22,123 nt of DNA from NCBI GenBank assembly GCA_019649035.1, contig BMAT01010153.1, positions 22,063-44,185 of the forward strand, given 5' to 3'. Below the pieces are notes generated by a model. That model was not told the DNA's origin. It saw nothing but the letters and a program-made list of their open reading frames with translations, and ran no database searches. The stretch comes from Elysia marginata (Eukaryota > Mollusca > Gastropoda > Plakobranchidae). A program made the position numbers and the translations under genes. This document shows positions 1-10,828 of this stretch, one piece after another; position 1 is the stretch's first letter, and each line of letters opens with the position of its first letter.

Positions 1-135
1 TGTATGTCTGTCTGATGGTGTGTTGGCTACTCTTTATGTCTGTCTGACGGTGTGTCATGTAGTTATAGGTAGTGTTTGTTTACCTCTCTCATTCTCTCAA
101 TTTTTCTCTGTAAATGTTTGCCTAGATTTGTCTCC

Positions 136-138
<3 letters not shown>

Positions 139-177
<39 letters not shown>
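139..177. repeat. (CT)n microsatellite
   Basis: An uninterrupted dinucleotide CT run of about 39 nt. Confidence 0.97.
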
Positions 178-181
<4 letters not shown>

Positions 182-444
182 ATGTATCTATATCTCTCTC
201 ATCCTCAATGACCGTAAATGTCCGGTTCGTAGTTAACATTTTTTGAAACACACAAAATGAACAATTTTAGACCGTTAGAAATGTCATCATCTGCCGCACT
301 ATATAATAGTTTTATTTGATTCATTAAAGCATTGCCTCTTCCTGGCACATAAGACCGCACACTTGCTATTTTCGTTTTTTTAAATGTTTTGTGTGTGTGT
401 GTGTGAATTTTTAAGTAGTTCAAAGGCATGTAACTTATAGACAA

Positions 445-1630
445 GCAAACTTCTCTTGTATCTCCCTTTATACTTTTTATTCAACTATGCCATTTCATAA
501 GCGTGTCTCCGTACTTTTTTCCTTTTTGGTTTACAAAGTACTATAATGGGATATTTACTGGTGCAAAACATTAATTCACAGTTTTACCATCGTAGGGCTA
601 CATATATCTTGGTTGGTGCGAACACAGAAACATGAAGGCAGGTATATATTAAAAACCGACCTCTTGTTCTTCCCGGTACCTTTTCGCATCATTCTTACTC
701 TTCACGTTCAAAACACGTTCCTTACACACAGATACGCAAGACACACCAACGCCACAAAGGTTCACTGTAGACATTCATAAACATCATTCATGAAACAAAG
801 AATAAAGAATTTTAGAGTGCTTTATTTACATTACCACAATGTGTAGACATTCACAAACGCCGTTCATGAAACAACAAAAAACGGTAATATTTATCAGAAT
901 ATTTTATTGCCATTATCATTTAGTGCAAAGCGTTTCAGATAATATCTTTGTGCCGTATAAAAACATCTGTAAAAACATGTATTAACATTTTTTGTTGAAT
1001 AAAATACGTACATGACTGAGCCGGGTAAAGAGTGTAATATAATTTTTTGCCAAAACTATACCATTCAAATAGACCATGAGAATATAACCCGACATGTACA
1101 GAAAAACCAAAATCGTTTTGGAAAATATAGAGCATTTAAAATTTGACCTTTAAGGCTTAATTTTAATTTTACAGGGTATTAGCGACTCAACGATCAACCA
1201 CTTCATGTCAATTGCTACCCAGCCATTATAAACTTTAACAAAGCATGATATCAGGAATAAATCAAATTAAAAAAGCGAACACGCCAAACACATTATACAA
1301 TAGCATTAGGTGAGGGATAAAACAGCGAGAGCACGAAGCGCTTAAGACGCTACAAAATTTTAGGTTTTCACGAGAAACCCATTTTTTAAACTTTCGGAGG
1401 TCAAAGAGAAGCATGCTTTATAAATAGCGTTGCGTACTAGCACAGTAGTAAGATCTTAGCCCTGGTTCTGCTTATCCAACAGGCGAACTGGTTGAGAATG
1501 CCATGATCTGATCATACTAGGGCTCGAACCCTAAACCTACTGATATCCTAACTGAAAGTCTTCCTCAAGACCATCTTGATTTTCATTATCTCTGAACGAT
1601 TGTTCAGGTTTCGCGGGAGACCATTCCAAA
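445..1630. other. Intergenic stretch, no gene seen
   Basis: AT-rich sequence without a convincing open frame. It holds one pair of imperfect direct repeats (766-802 and 842-878, period 76) that share TGTAGACATTC and TTCATGAAACAA. A tRNA B-box-like GGGTTCGAGCCC on the minus strand near 1520-1533 may mark a worn SINE remnant. Confidence 0.6.
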
Positions 1631-1633
1631 TGA

Positions 1634-1880
1634 GTCAGTTGAAGGGCATTTTTATGATAGGTCAGATGTAGGACATTTTTACTATAGGTCAGATGTAGGA
1701 CACTTTTATTATAGGTCAGATGTAGCACACTTTTATTATAGGTCAGATGTAGCACATTTTTATTATAGGTCAGATGTAAGACATTTTCATTATAGGTCAG
1801 ATGTAGGACATTTTCATTATAGGTCAGATGTAGGACATTTCTTATTCTAAGTCAGATGTAGGACATTTTTATTTGACTTA
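1634..1880. repeat. 27-bp tandem repeat, about nine units
   Basis: The core GGTCAGATGTAGGACA recurs at starts 1634, 1661, 1688, 1715, 1742, 1769, 1796, 1823 and 1851. The period is 27 nt, with one 28-nt step. Units differ by a few substitutions. Because 27 is a multiple of 3, the minus strand stays open and spells a 9-residue period resembling LHLTYNKSV, but no start or context supports a gene. Confidence 0.93.
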
Positions 1881-2170
1881 ACGCGTGTAATCCTGTTATG
1901 ACCTGTTCTTTAAACCGAATAAAAGAAAACGATAGTACTTTTTCACAAAAATTTGACACTTTTTGCTGAGCAGGGTGCGTTGGTGAAAAGAATGTTGAAA
2001 CTGATACATCCAACGTAATTGACGTGGTCACGAAACAGATTAATGTGTAGTTTTCCCACAAAATGAGTCAACTTGAGAATTTTGACATTAACAGATAATA
2101 TAGTTTGACATAAATGCCCGCTCAGGTTGAGGGAAAACCCGATGAGTATGTTTATTGTGCCCTCATCTAT

Positions 2171-2390
2171 TGACCGGCTCTGTGTCCTAGCGGTAAGACG
2201 CTCGCTCAGAGATCGGGAGGTGCGGGGTTCGATCCCCAACCGAGTCAAACCAAGGACCTTAAAATTAGTATTAGCAGCTGATCTGCCTAGTGTCTGGCAT
2301 AATGGATTGAATGCTAAGTCTGGTCGGCCCGGTGTCAGGATAATGTGACTGGGTGTGGTGTACGCAAGCGCTCCTTACATCACAGTGTCT
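2171..2390 (+). mobile_element. tRNA-derived SINE, family I, copy 1
   Basis: The tRNA-like head has an A-box region (TGTGTCCTAGCGGTAAGACG) and a B box GGTTCGATCCC at 2226-2236. The body closely matches the copy at 11470, including AGCTGATC, GTGTCTGGCAT, CTAAGTCTGGTCGGCCCGG and GACTGGGTGTGGTGTA. Compared with that copy its 3' end is truncated or divergent after ATCACAGTGT. Confidence 0.85.
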
Positions 2391-2579
2391 TTCTTTAAAT
2401 TTCTTTAAAAACTTTCTATATTAACAAAAACAACTAAGAATGAGGAATAAGTTACTAGGCAACTTGCTAACATAAACGGCAATATCCTAATCGCACCAAA
2501 CGCAACCATTGAATACGATAGCACACCAGAACTTTGTTGTAAACAAACAATACACAAACGAAATTAACTTTTAAATATA

Positions 2580-2580
<1 letters not shown>

Positions 2581-2638
<58 letters not shown>
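2581..2638. repeat. (AAT)n microsatellite
   Basis: A nearly perfect AAT run. It is followed by GAGCGCC-type sequence resembling the 3' part of SINE family III. Confidence 0.95.
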
Positions 2639-2842
2639 TTATTTCTAGAGCGCCTAAAATCCACTAAAAAGTGCTCAGTGGCGCTAATATGCAATAGAGA
2701 AGGGTTGCTTCAGTACAAAATTTACAATATACAATATATGATTATGGTGTTTGATTTCATTTCCACTGTGGTGTGTGTGTGTGTGTAATTTTCATTTCAC
2801 TGTCTCGTTTACAATTTATTTTAGGATGTCCCAGGTTTTTAT

Positions 2843-2985
2843 ATAGAGCGTGATACACCAATGCTTTGAAACATTTTTAACAGGGTTCCCCTAACAGGTC
2901 ATTACCAAACAAATTACCTTCTGAACTCAACAGGAAACAGCAGGCCTAAATCTTCAATTTTAGAGAGAATATTACTCAGGTACTG
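2843..2985 (-). mobile_element. 5'-truncated SINE, family III, copy 3
   Basis: It shares TATAGAGCG, a CTAACAGG/CTGACAGG block, CAAA-ACCTTCTGAACTCA and GGTACTGACTTT-like segments with the copies at 7845-8160 and 8682-8979, but lacks their tRNA-like head. It is an old, degraded copy. Confidence 0.6.
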
Positions 2986-3263
2986 ACTTTTTGTTAAGGG
3001 CTCTTTCTTTTCTTTTTTTGGTGGTTTTATTTTTTAAAAGCAAATTATATAAACAACAAGATAAAAAAACGACCCCCCCCCCCTTGAACATGAAGATTTT
3101 AACATTCAACGAAAGCATACTGGAGTGTTGATGATGTATACTCTCTGTTAATATACAAACATGTACAACAGTAATCTTAGCGGTGCAACTGAATGATAGC
3201 GGTATCAAGAATGTACAGGAAAAGAATTAGTGTTAGAGTGTTGATTTCCTACGCTCTATTGTA

Positions 3264-3264
<1 letters not shown>

Positions 3265-3334
<70 letters not shown>

Positions 3335-3341
3335 CATACAT
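3265..3341. repeat. Compound (CA)n(TA)n(CATA)n microsatellite
   Basis: CA repeats to about 3293, TA repeats to 3330, then CATACATACAT. Confidence 0.96.
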
Positions 3342-4230
3342 TTAAGAATAATATTAACTTTATAGCAAAATGTTAGTGGTGATAAAAAAGTGTTTCAGAG
3401 AATAGTTACAGCAGTAGTAATAAGTTTCCACGTTCATTGGAAACAATAAACTTTTATATTTAAATTCATATAATTCAAGAGTTATAATTAATCATAATGC
3501 TCTTGACACCAGTAGTCGTAAATATTATAATCATAGTAATAATATAAACATTTGGCCCTGTGAGCACTACAAAAGCGATAGTTTGAATGGGTGTATTGCA
3601 AGAAATAGTACTAATTTCAATAGTTTATGATTGTGATGATAGTAGTGATATGAGAAAAGTAATTAAAATAATACTATGAACAATATGACTACATTTTAAT
3701 GTGGTGGCGTTCCGTGTTGTTTTTGGCTTATTTTGATGTGGGCCTACTGGAATAAGTGCAAGTCTTTTTTTTCATTTATAATAAAAATGAACTAGCAAAT
3801 ATTGGTGCCGATTATTTAAACAAGAGTGCGATCAATATCAATAAGAGATTATAGTAGCGGTTACTTGTGGCGTTAAATAGGTTGGCAGCTATAATGTATT
3901 CTTTAAAAAGATATAAGATAGCCATTTTTAGCACGTAGTAGTTTTTATATTCATGTCCTAATATTCTTTGTTTCATTGAATATTTTATATGTATACATGT
4001 ATATATGTGTTATTTTTAAGGACTCAAATCATTTTATGCCCTGTACCAGTATATGTAAGTGTATTTTTATAATACGGTAGAAACTCACTGTAAATTATAC
4101 ACACTGCTTTTTATTTTCTCATGTCTGTGACATTGTTTTCATCATGGAAAATGTACCATGTTTTAAACGATCTTTGTAATGCGCATTGAGCATAACAGAC
4201 TCTGGTGTAATAATGCGCGCAAAAAATGTC
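3342..4230. other. Intergenic stretch, nothing recognised
   Basis: AT-rich, stop-dense in all frames. No SINE head, tandem array or conserved motif was seen. Confidence 0.6.
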
Positions 4231-4242
4231 ATTTATTATTAA

Positions 4243-4279
<37 letters not shown>

Positions 4280-4328
4280 ATCATTATAATAATAATAATA
4301 ATATAAATAATTTTTATTATTATTATTA
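4231..4328. repeat. (ATT)n followed by (AAT)n, self-complementary microsatellite
   Basis: An ATT run (about 4231-4278) is followed by AAT and ATT runs to 4328, so the tract can fold on itself. Confidence 0.93.
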
Positions 4329-4538
4329 AAGAGTTTTTAAGTGTGGAAGAAAAGCAAAATAGATCGAGATAACATCTACAATCATAAAAATAAGGAAAAC
4401 AATAGTGATGATAATTCTAGTAGATGTCATATCGTTCTTACTGCTCTTACATCACGATATCTTGTTTCTAAACCGAACTCGAAATTATTTTGTTTAAAAG
4501 TTGATTCGCTTTTTGTGTCCAAGGCCAGCAGCTCTTTG

Positions 4539-4582
<44 letters not shown>

Positions 4583-4583
4583 G

Positions 4584-4647
<64 letters not shown>

Positions 4648-4648
4648 A
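4539..4648. repeat. (CTA)n microsatellite, about 110 bp
   Basis: CTA triplets with one CTG interruption near 4582. It lies about 350 bp beyond the gene A stop codon. The poly-Leu and poly-Val frames through it are artefacts. Confidence 0.97.
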
Positions 4649-4806
4649 ACTAATACCCAGTTAGGCAAAAGTCTCTGATAAAGATTTCCATTATACCAAG
4701 AAATCTGTCTTGGGTTTTACTTGCCTATCTCGGCATAGTCTGTCTCGTTCTATTCAGTCGAGATCTTTTCATGAGTTCTAGATAGATGAGAAGTACTTTC
4801 ATTTTC

Positions 4807-4812
4807 TTTATT
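4807..4812 (-). terminator. Candidate polyadenylation signal of gene A
   Basis: AATAAA on the minus strand, about 185 nt downstream of the gene A stop codon (4997-4999). It is the first canonical hexamer I saw in the 3' flank. The cleavage site is not determinable. Confidence 0.4.
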
Positions 4813-4996
4813 TCCACCATTCAAAATTTCATCATCTATTCAAGAACATTTGATGCTCTCATAGTCTTGTATATCTCTTACTTCGTTGTACTCTTGCTCA
4901 AGTTATTCATTGTTACTTTTTAAAATAGCATTATCTGTGCAATATCTGTGGATGCTTTCCTTGTGTTTTAAATCTCTCCATGCTTTGTTCTCTTTT

Positions 4997-7684
4997 TCAA
5001 AATACTTGTCTTTCTGAGACTTTAGTAGGAACAGTTTTATCTCGGGGGTCAAGGTCATTCTCAGGGTCCGCAGAACGCCCATGTTCGCGGTCTATTTCCT
5101 CCAGTTCGAAATACTCAGTGGGCGGTTGCTTTACAGGGGAGCATCCAACAGCTTCGCTATAGACATCACTACTATTGGCATTATACGATACCAGACAGTT
5201 CATATCTGCTTTGTACAACTGGTTGCCTTCTCGCTTTTTATGGCATTGTCTGTCGTCTTTGTTTACACAGATATTATACAGTTTATGGGAATCAGTTCTG
5301 TTGGTCGTATTAGCTTCAGCATCATGCTCTTCAGTCTTTCCAGGGTATGAAGAATCTTTTAGTTCTGGTGACGTTCCATCAAAATTTCCGGCCGCCATGT
5401 TGTAGGTTTCTAGCACAGTTTTCTGAATTTCTGCAAGCATCTCAGTTTGTCTGTTCAGTGTTGTATACGTAGATTCATATACATGCCCTATAGTTTCCTC
5501 CCCGAGTTTGTCTTCTGTGAGCTCTTCTGTCGGCGCCGCAATGCAAGGGGTATCACCATTCTTAGTAAGATCTGCGACTGATCGGAACTTCCCGTTACTA
5601 AGTATAGAGTAAGCGTTGCTATCCTTTTGGCAATCGCTTTTTCCATGCTTAGGCCCGGTGTTACGTTGGCCATCTGTTTCGGAGTCAGGCTCTTCTTTCC
5701 AAGTTTTGGAAATTGAGTTGTCCGTCACGTTTTTGAGTTGATGTTTTGATGAATCTATCAGCTCTCCTTCTGTTATCGTGCAGTACGCATTTCCGGAAAC
5801 GTCATAAGTTGTGTACCGACCATCATCTTTAGTAAGAGCACCTACAGCTCCGCCGGAACACGGTTGGGTATTGTCAGTCTCTATAGTAGCGTATTCATTA
5901 TTCTCCAAGCCGTAAGGCTGAATATTAAGAAAAGAGCCGGACCTTGGTGTCACAACATTTTGTGTGGTGGTCAGATTTCGGCGACGATATATGACAAAAG
6001 CTATGACTATGACAGCTGCTATAACCAAACCGCAGCCTAATCCAATCCACAGAGCAAATGGAAATTTATCTTGTCTTCCTGTTACGCCTTTCCTTGTACT
6101 TGTTTCGGGAATAATTACATTTGCCGGTATTTCGGTAGAAGAAGATGCAAGAAAATTATTTGGAGTTTTCTGGGCAGTTGATGGTTTTGCAGAAGTCGGC
6201 GATGGTAGTTTTCCAGAATCGTTTTTTCTTTCTGAGGATTTTTCACCAGGCATGGATGGATTCAAAGGCCCACATTGACCTTTCTGTGGCGTTTTGCCAG
6301 AGAATACCCTACTATAGCTGACGTTATAGGCTTTCCAGCAAAGGTCTATGCATTTATTACTGCAGGAGCTGCTGCCAAAAAACATTAATTTATGAACGCC
6401 TTGTTCTGTACCACATTCAGTTGGTTCAACGTTTTTGCATGTATATCTTCCTCTCGTCTTGTCTTTTAGAAGCTGTCCTCCACAAAGAAATGTCGTACTA
6501 TTAGATTGGGGAAAGGGTTTAGTTTTGGTCTTGGCGTATACATTTGACACCATAATACGATAATTGTTCTGGTAGATCCATTTTCCTTCCGGCTCGTACA
6601 CGATGTGACACATGGCTGGTGGTGAAGAGCAAAGACAGTCGTAGAATCTGTGAAACCAATAGTTTTTGTTTGAAATACAACCAATCGATCGAGCCCTGTA
6701 TGCTGACAGGCAAATAACATGAGAATTATATGGATAAAATCATTGTATAAATACCAAGTTTTGGCAAGGGATTAAAGAATATGGTACAGATTTAAAATGG
6801 ACGCGAGATATTTCAATTTTTTTTTAAAAATTCCGTTTTAAATTTTATTTAAAGAGACAAAATCATTAGGAGGTTTTAAATAAAACGCTTGACATTACTT
6901 TTAACTTTGAGATCTTATTTCATAATACTTTTTATGGGGCTAAGTCACTTTGAATAATATATACCCTATTTTAGGATCAATAAATTCCGTTGAATCTCTG
7001 AAACCATAAGAAACCGAGTATTCTTTTCGCTTTATATTGCTATCTTTCTAAATGATATTTTGTTGACAGATGTAGTAGCAGATAACGAAATCCGTAACAT
7101 GGAAATAACTACTAACGTATATTTTGTGGAGCAGCGTGGCTCAGTGGTTAGCGCGTCGGACTTGTGATCCGGCGGTCGCGGGTTCGATTCCCAAACACGA
7201 AGCATGTTGTAGCTGCCTTAGGAAAGCAATTTATCCACATTTTCCTCAATCAACCCACCTGTAAAATGGGTAACTGGCTAAAGGCAGTGCTTGAAATATG
7301 TGGGATGTTAGTATTAAAGCGCCTAATAGGCAGCTGTACTGTAATGCTCTGAAATATGGGTTGAATTCGCTCTTGTGTATATAAGCCTGCTGGGGGAAAT
7401 ATGTAAAGTATGAGAGACTGCCTTTGTGGTGGAGGACTATAACCATTTTTTCCTAATACCAGAAACAATTAATGACTTCCACTTGGAACTGATGCAACTT
7501 ACCGCCTGACACTTTCATATGGCAGGACCAGGTCAAATGAAGCATTGAACTTCACAATGAGAGCGCCTTCCTCGCCCAAGTTTGACGCTAATCTTGAGGA
7601 GGTGTCTGTAACAGACACAGTTTGTGAGAGAACCACCAGACAGAGCCAGACCAGAGAGACGGACATTTCCCGCTGCTCTTCCAT
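4997..7684 (-). CDS. Gene A: type I transmembrane receptor-like protein, 610 aa, two coding exons
   Basis: Two coding exons, complement(7503-7684) and complement(4997-6647), join through a GT-AG phase-2 intron; the split codon reads Arg. The chosen ATG (7684) has A at -3 and G at +4 and precedes a hydrophobic signal peptide (residues about 8-25). The ectodomain has ten cysteines (65, 67, 74, 116, 131, 139, 156, 160, 164, 186) and Asn-glycosylation sequons at 47, 110 and 169. A Ser/Thr/Pro/Lys-rich stalk (about 187-255) leads to a single membrane helix (258-281) stopped by R-R-R. The 329-residue tail carries Tyr motifs YATI (313), YCTI (349), YSIL (407), YTTL (455) and YFEL (573). No kinase, TIR, death or other catalytic domain is visible. 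Gene B at 14819-18070 is a clear paralog by cysteine spacing, TM and tail blocks. A cell-surface signalling receptor or adhesion protein is inferred. I do not recognise the ectodomain family. The reading frame is intact, with no stops or shifts. Confidence 0.86.
6648..7502 (-). other. Gene A intron, 855 bp, phase 2
   Basis: The donor GTAAGT is at the 7502 end and the acceptor TTTCACAG at the 6648 end. The intron carries a tRNA-derived SINE (7129 to about 7455) in antisense orientation to the gene; the rest is AT-rich unique sequence. The junction is supported because the spliced frame restores F-Y-D-C-L-C, which is also present directly after the equivalent gene B intron. Confidence 0.82.
7129..7455 (+). 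mobile_element. tRNA-derived SINE, family II, copy 1 (in gene A intron)
   Basis: The head GAGCAGCGTGGCTCAGTGG (A box) and the B box GGTTCGATTCC (about 7182-7192) precede a body shared with the copy at 13950: TGCCTTAGGAAAGCAATTTA, CCACCTGTAAAATGGGTA, ACTGTAATGCTCTGAAA and GCTGGGGGAAATATGTAAAG. It is antisense to gene A. The CCA-side pairing expected of a true tRNA is absent. Confidence 0.9.
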
Positions 7685-7715
7685 CCTCCTGGATCTCCCT
7701 AATGGAGATTTTGAT
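7503..7715 (-). other. Gene A exon with signal peptide (5'UTR part plus coding exon 1)
   Basis: On the minus strand a pyrimidine-rich tract ending in CACAG gives an acceptor with the exon starting at 7715. Translation starts 31 nt later at 7684. The exon ends at 7503, followed by a consensus donor GTAAGT. A further, untranslated upstream exon is therefore expected. The acceptor's distance from the ATG and the phase-2 donor match the corresponding gene B exon. Confidence 0.75.
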
Positions 7716-7844
7716 CTGTGCGGCAAACCAAAGAAAAGTATAGTAAAATAATGCACCTTGTTTTCTAGCAGTTTGAATTTCGATTTAGAAATATATATTT
7801 TTCAGAAAATAGGTAAATTATTAGAATATTTTACTAAAAAAAAA

Positions 7845-8160
7845 GTAAAGAGCGTTTTTATAGAGAGGTTATGCATTTAATTTATGCTCTAAGCGTTTTA
7901 CATTGGTTCCCAAAGGCAATTACCAACCAAAGTACTTTCTGAACTCACAGAGGAACAACAAGTAAAGCGCCTTACTGTAGCATTCTGACAAGATCTTTCA
8001 CTGCCTGTAGTCTGGTACTCCTTTAACGCATGAGTGAGGCAAAGAAATGTGTGTAAATAGCTTTTCTGAGGGACTAAACGTCGACCTGACGGAAGCTGGA
8101 CTCGAACCCCTGACCTCTCGGTCCGAAAGGCGAACGTCTACCACTAGACCAGGACGCCAC
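7845..8160 (-). mobile_element. tRNA-derived SINE, family III, copy 1
   Basis: On the minus strand GGCGTCCTGGTCTAGTGG (A box) and GGGGTTCGAGTCC (B box) form a tRNA-like head at the right end. The body ends at GTAAAGAGCG (7845). It matches the copy at 8682-8979 along the whole length. Confidence 0.88.
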
Positions 8161-8681
8161 AAATCATAAAAACATTTTGTGACTATGTTTATGTGACGGA
8201 AACTCCGGAACTATTGATCGCGCTGGACATACAATGTGCCTGTAGTTTTAGGTCAATACAATGACAGCCAATGCCCTTAAAAGTGTTAGAAAAGTTTCTA
8301 AATTAAAGATTTGTAATGTATGCAAACATCATGTGGCAATGGGCAAATAAATACCCAAAAGACTACAAATATACAAAAATCTAAAAAGCGTTATGTTTAT
8401 GAATTTAAAGAAAATAATTCATTTGTTTTTAGTTGAAGCTAAACCCAAACAAACCTATTGTATCCTGGTGGATTGTGATGAACTAATAATTTCATACAAT
8501 AAATTACCAACACATATGAAAACATTATCTTTGTGAACGCACTCTTTCCCGCTTTGAGATTCTTTAACCTCATTAATTTTCTAGTTAATTGGTTCCTTCG
8601 GTAGGCGCAAGAGTACAGAACACTGTAGGTTTTAGAATCGACGAGCAAGTCAATATAATTATGACACTTATCATACAAAAG

Positions 8682-8979
8682 TAAAGAGCGTTTTTTATAT
8701 AGCGCCTAATCCACCAATTCTCTAAACGCTTTATATGGGTTCGCTGACAGGCAATGACAAACAAAATACCTTCTGAACTCACAGAGGAACAGCTATAAAG
8801 CGCGTTACTCTAGATTTCTGGCAGATATTTTACTGCCTAGAGTCGGGTACTTTTTAACGCATGACTGATGAGAAGAAATTTGCGTAAAAAGGTTTTCTCA
8901 AGGACAAAACTTTGAGCTGCTCGAACCTTAGACCTACCAGTCCGAAAGCCAAACGCCTACCACTAGACCACGACGCCAC
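8682..8979 (-). mobile_element. tRNA-derived SINE, family III, copy 2
   Basis: Same orientation and end points as the copy at 7845-8160: GTAAAGAGCG on the left, and a GGCGTCGTGGTCTAGTGG head on the right. Its B box has decayed (AAGGTTCGAGCAG) and internal substitutions are more numerous, so it is probably older. Confidence 0.86.
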
Positions 8980-9900
8980 CATTTAGGAACAAACATAATA
9001 TCAAAGAAAGAAAAATCATTTACTTACCCAATTGAATACCCGAAAGAGTATCAGCTAACGGCGTCCCTCGTTGAAGCTATAATTATAGCCGTTAGTTCCA
9101 ACACAGCGGTGCTTTACTGAGCTATACTAAGGTGATCGTGATCTAAAGACAGCTCCAATAAGCTTACAGGAACATGAACAAGAGCGAATGACTGAGAAAA
9201 CACGTAAGCCTACAAATACAATGTACGGCTAATTGCTCATACCGAAGTCAGTCTGAATTTAGTCACAAACACATCCTGGTTTGAGACACGTTACCATCTC
9301 TATAGAAAACAATACTATAAAGAACTTGGTCACGAATTGTTCCAAACTGTATTGTCAAGAGCTGGGCGAGACTTTTCGGTCACTCTGTGTCCAGGTCCGC
9401 GTCACCCTTTGAGCGAGTGGACAGCTCGCTATTTTTGTATTCTGTATAAAAAACATTAACATCCTAGTTGCTTGATTAGTGATAGGGCTAGGCGATATAA
9501 ACCTAGTAATATGAATGATTGGGTTCTTAGATATCTTGAGGGGTGACGAATATCACTTTGAAATCCTAACACATTACTGAGTTATAAAAAGGACAATTAG
9601 AAAGATCAACCGCCGAAATAATAACTATTACTAAGGATGTGGGAATAAGCCAGTTTCTTTTCTAAGAGAGCTCTTGTAAAAGTTATTATGTGTAGGCTTA
9701 CGGATGTTGTCTCGTAAGAACAATCGCAGCCAGTCTAAAATAATCAGATGTCGTGAATTTCCTATCTTTAAGAGAATTTAAACAACGCATTTAACAGTTT
9801 TAAAAGACTAAAAGCCAAAATCTGAAGAAGAGCGAATATCGTTGCACCAAATTTTGATAGTTAAGAAAAAATATGTGAAAAGATATTAGCGTTTCTTTGG
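8980..9900. other. Divergent intergenic stretch, no gene seen
   Basis: No open frame of interest. There is a short hairpin, CTAACGGC (9055-9062) with GCCGTTAG (9088-9095), and a candidate minus-strand donor at 9022-9027. Promoter elements cannot be assigned. Confidence 0.5.
9022..9060 (-). other. Candidate 5' exon end (splice donor) for gene A
   Basis: On the minus strand CAATTGG|GTAAGT has its donor at 9027-9022. It lies upstream of the unpaired gene A acceptor at 7716-7717. Other donors could serve equally; no transcript evidence is visible. Confidence 0.2.
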
Positions 9901-9935
9901 ATTTAAGATAAGATAAGATATACTCTTTTTCTATC

Positions 9936-10056
9936 TCTCTCTCTTCTCTATCTATCTATCTCTCTATATATCTTTCTGCCTATATCTGCCTAATTTTCTT
10001 TATTTATCGATGTATCTACCGACGTATCTATCTGCCTCTCTTTTTCTCTTCTCCAA
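9936..10056. repeat. (TCTA)/(CT)-rich low-complexity tract
   Basis: An irregular mixture of CT and TCTA repeats, preceded by AGATAAGATAAGATA at 9906-9920. Confidence 0.85.
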
Positions 10057-10428
10057 TGCAAAGAATTGCGGCATGTATGACACATAACCCTCAACTTTGT
10101 AATACACTATTTTTTTTCAATACTATTGATACTACAAGAAATGCATAAATACAGTGTATGCTGTAGCAATAAATCAAGGTTTACAAAAAAATAACATAGT
10201 AATGCGATTTTTGGTTGTTTCTTCTTTGTAGATTACTAAATGATCGCAACAAAGAGTATTTTTACCGTCTGACCCGGTTACTTTTAGAAATTAAAACAAT
10301 CAGTTCATACCGCAAACTAAACTGTGATCCTATAACATAGGTCGTAAACTTGAAAACATCGGATTTATCACACATACTTTCTGGCTTCTTTTCTCAAAGC
10401 AAGCAAGAAGGGGAGAGAAGCTAGCAGC

Positions 10429-10508
10429 GGGGATGTACTAGGAGGGGGTGCATCTAGGAAGGGGTGCATCTAGGAGAGGATACATCTAGGAGGGGGTGCA
10501 TCTAGGAG
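10429..10508. repeat. 16-bp minisatellite, five units
   Basis: Units start at 10429, 10445, 10461, 10477 and 10493, with consensus GGGGTGCATCTAGGAG. Units 3 and 5 are identical; the others differ by one to four bases. Confidence 0.95.
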
Positions 10509-10688
10509 TCATGAACTTTAGCGGCCCGGCCCCGTTGAGGTCGTTTTAGACAGAGCGCGAACGCGAACACGAACGCGGTTTTTCGTTTTGGAATGGTGTA
10601 GTCATGTTATAAAGGAACATTACAGAGTTTAAGCAGCATTACGTGAGTAAGACGCGAACGTCTGTGGGTCTATTTTTAGAAACTGGTT

Positions 10689-10828
10689 TCATTATTTTTA
10701 TAGTTTCCTCAATCTGCTTTCCCGATTTTCACGTACGCGTAGTGCGACACGGTGCGTGTGCTAAAGACCTTTAGCACACGCTACGTGAAAATCGGGAAAG
10801 CAGATTGAGGAAACTATAAAAATAATGA
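10689..10828. repeat. Fold-back inverted repeat abutting the assembly gap
   Basis: A perfect 47-bp inverted repeat (10689-10735 against 10782-10828) surrounds a second 13-bp palindrome (10754-10766 against 10769-10781) with a 2-nt loop. The only asymmetry is 18 extra bases at 10736-10753 on the left side. The right arm ends exactly where the Ns begin. Confidence 0.95.

Noticed and set aside
4341..4668. Open frames with long poly-Leu or poly-Val runs
   Set aside because: They are translations of the (CTA)n microsatellite.
5081..6278. Plus-strand open frames opposite gene A, and minus-strand frames opposite gene B at 15959-17396
   Set aside because: They are antisense shadows of well-supported coding exons with paralog conservation in the other frame.
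4997..6613. Gene A as a single-exon protein starting at the Met encoded at 6613
   Set aside because: That start would drop the signal peptide and the first two conserved cysteines. The upstream splice restores F-Y-D-C-L-C, shared with gene B.
7129..7205. Possible functional tRNA genes at the SINE heads (also 2171, 8160, 8979, 11470, 13950, 19097)
   Set aside because: A and B boxes are present, but the acceptor stems do not pair and each head continues into a shared SINE body.
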